This document shows positions 20,337-20,815 of a DNA stretch of 20,815 nt, piece after piece. How positions within the stretch are numbered: the first letter of the stretch is position 1; each line of letters opens with the position of its first letter. Origin of the DNA: Cudoniella acicularis (lineage: Eukaryota > Ascomycota > Leotiomycetes > Helotiales > Helotiaceae). A program made the translations under genes and the position numbers. The notes beneath the pieces were generated by a model. The model was not told the DNA's origin. It ran no database searches and saw nothing but the letters and a program-made list of their open reading frames with translations. The stretch covers positions 1 to 20,815 of the forward strand of contig JAAMPI010001032.1 in NCBI GenBank assembly GCA_013054445.1, given 5' to 3'.

Positions 20337-20578
20337 CCTAATCTCACCTTCCAGCAAAAGAAAAACCACTACCGCCTACTTCTCCTCCCCCCCCCCCTTC
20401 ACCCTCCCTCCTAACAATTAAGCGACAAAATTGAACGAGCTAGGAACTATAGTTATGCTTGCGGTGATAGTCGCGGGTGTGGTCGTTTCTTTAGCGCTTT
20501 CGTGCTCTTTGCGGCGTATCCAGGGGGTGAGCAATGGGTACTTTTGTTGATTTCTTACGAGAGGTTAAGGATAGAGTA

Positions 20579-20625
20579 GGGGGGAGAGGGGATGGATAGA
20601 GAGTGGAGGGGAGAGGGGAGAGGGG
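20579..20625 (+). other. G-rich tract with quadruplex potential
   Basis: G runs at 20579-20584, 20588-20591, 20608-20611, 20615-20618 and 20622-20625. The last three are separated by AGA only, so four runs of at least four G can pair with short loops and one 16-nt loop. This is a sequence pattern only; folding is not shown. Confidence 0.5.
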
Positions 20626-20815
20626 ATTTTGATTTTAATAGCAGTGGTTGTGGTTATAGTGTCAGGGAGTTAGGGGTTTTAGTTAGAAATATTCTAAATT
20701 CTTTAGAACAAAGAAAGTTTTTTTTTTTTAAAGAATATAAAATCTTAATATTAATTGATTAAATTAGAAAATAGAATAAGAAAAATAGAAAAGTAAAGAA
20801 TAAGAGATAAAGAAT

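Larger units (their letters stand above)
19855..20815. other. Gene-free right edge
   Basis: No coding frame is supported. A 102-codon frame at 20106-20414 is low-complexity. The stretch holds AT-rich DNA near 20030-20060, a CTCAA repeat, an 11-C run (20387-20397), a purine-rich G tract, and a strongly AT-rich end from about 20690. CT-rich leader-like DNA at 20060-20400 could belong to a gene starting beyond the window. Confidence 0.45.

Noticed and set aside
20106..20414. 102-codon plus-strand frame
   Set aside because: Runs through the CTCAA repeat and the C run; low-complexity, no motif.
1..20815. tRNA, rRNA or CRISPR features
   Set aside because: A scan by eye found no convincing tRNA B box with matching A box, no rRNA-like text and no regularly spaced repeats. 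CRISPR is not expected in a fungus.

Overview
The window is eukaryotic DNA from a filamentous ascomycete (Pezizomycotina). Genes carry short introns (44-64 nt in the intact ones) with GT...AG ends, and the families are typical of such fungi: Zn2Cys6 regulator, HET protein, UNC93-like transporter, fungal rhodopsin-like membrane protein and fungal STAND N-terminus. A leotiomycete is my guess from the look of the proteins; the sequence alone does not prove it.

Left part (1-7.5 kb), intact genes. A 411-aa FAD/NAD(P)H oxidoreductase of the AMID/FSP1 type lies on the minus strand (3 exons). Next is a 573-aa Zn2Cys6 regulator with a Fungal_trans_2-like body (minus strand, 3 exons). It is divergent from a 552-aa oleate hydratase (MCRA family, plus strand, 3 exons), and the two share a promoter region of about 0.9 kb. 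Two FAD enzymes that may both act on lipids flank one regulator, so a small lipid-related locus is possible, but that is inference. The hydratase has Met where the well-studied bacterial enzymes have their catalytic Glu.

Middle part (7.5-10.1 kb), gene debris. In a row lie the 5' ends of three unrelated genes with no recognisable remainder: a GNAT acetyltransferase, a rhodopsin-like integral membrane protein with a frameshift, and an inverted STAND/NLR-type N-terminus. An AT-rich stretch follows.

Centre right (10.1-13.6 kb), an intronless 920-aa HET-domain protein (heterokaryon incompatibility/innate immunity type; minus strand). Its start codon lies inside the first of three diverged direct repeats. 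Between the first and second repeat sits a MITE-like element with 43-bp nearly terminal inverted repeats, each holding a NotI site, and TA at both ends.

Right part (14-20.8 kb). A 505-aa UNC93-like major-facilitator transporter (minus strand, 4 exons) is followed by about 5 kb without any gene I can support. That stretch holds microsatellites, hairpins, a 266-bp solo LTR with a perfect 5-bp target-site duplication (GCTGA), a G-rich tract with quadruplex potential, and an AT-rich end that may mark a compartment boundary.

Exon borders were worked out by hand from splice signals, reading frame and family motifs. No search was run.
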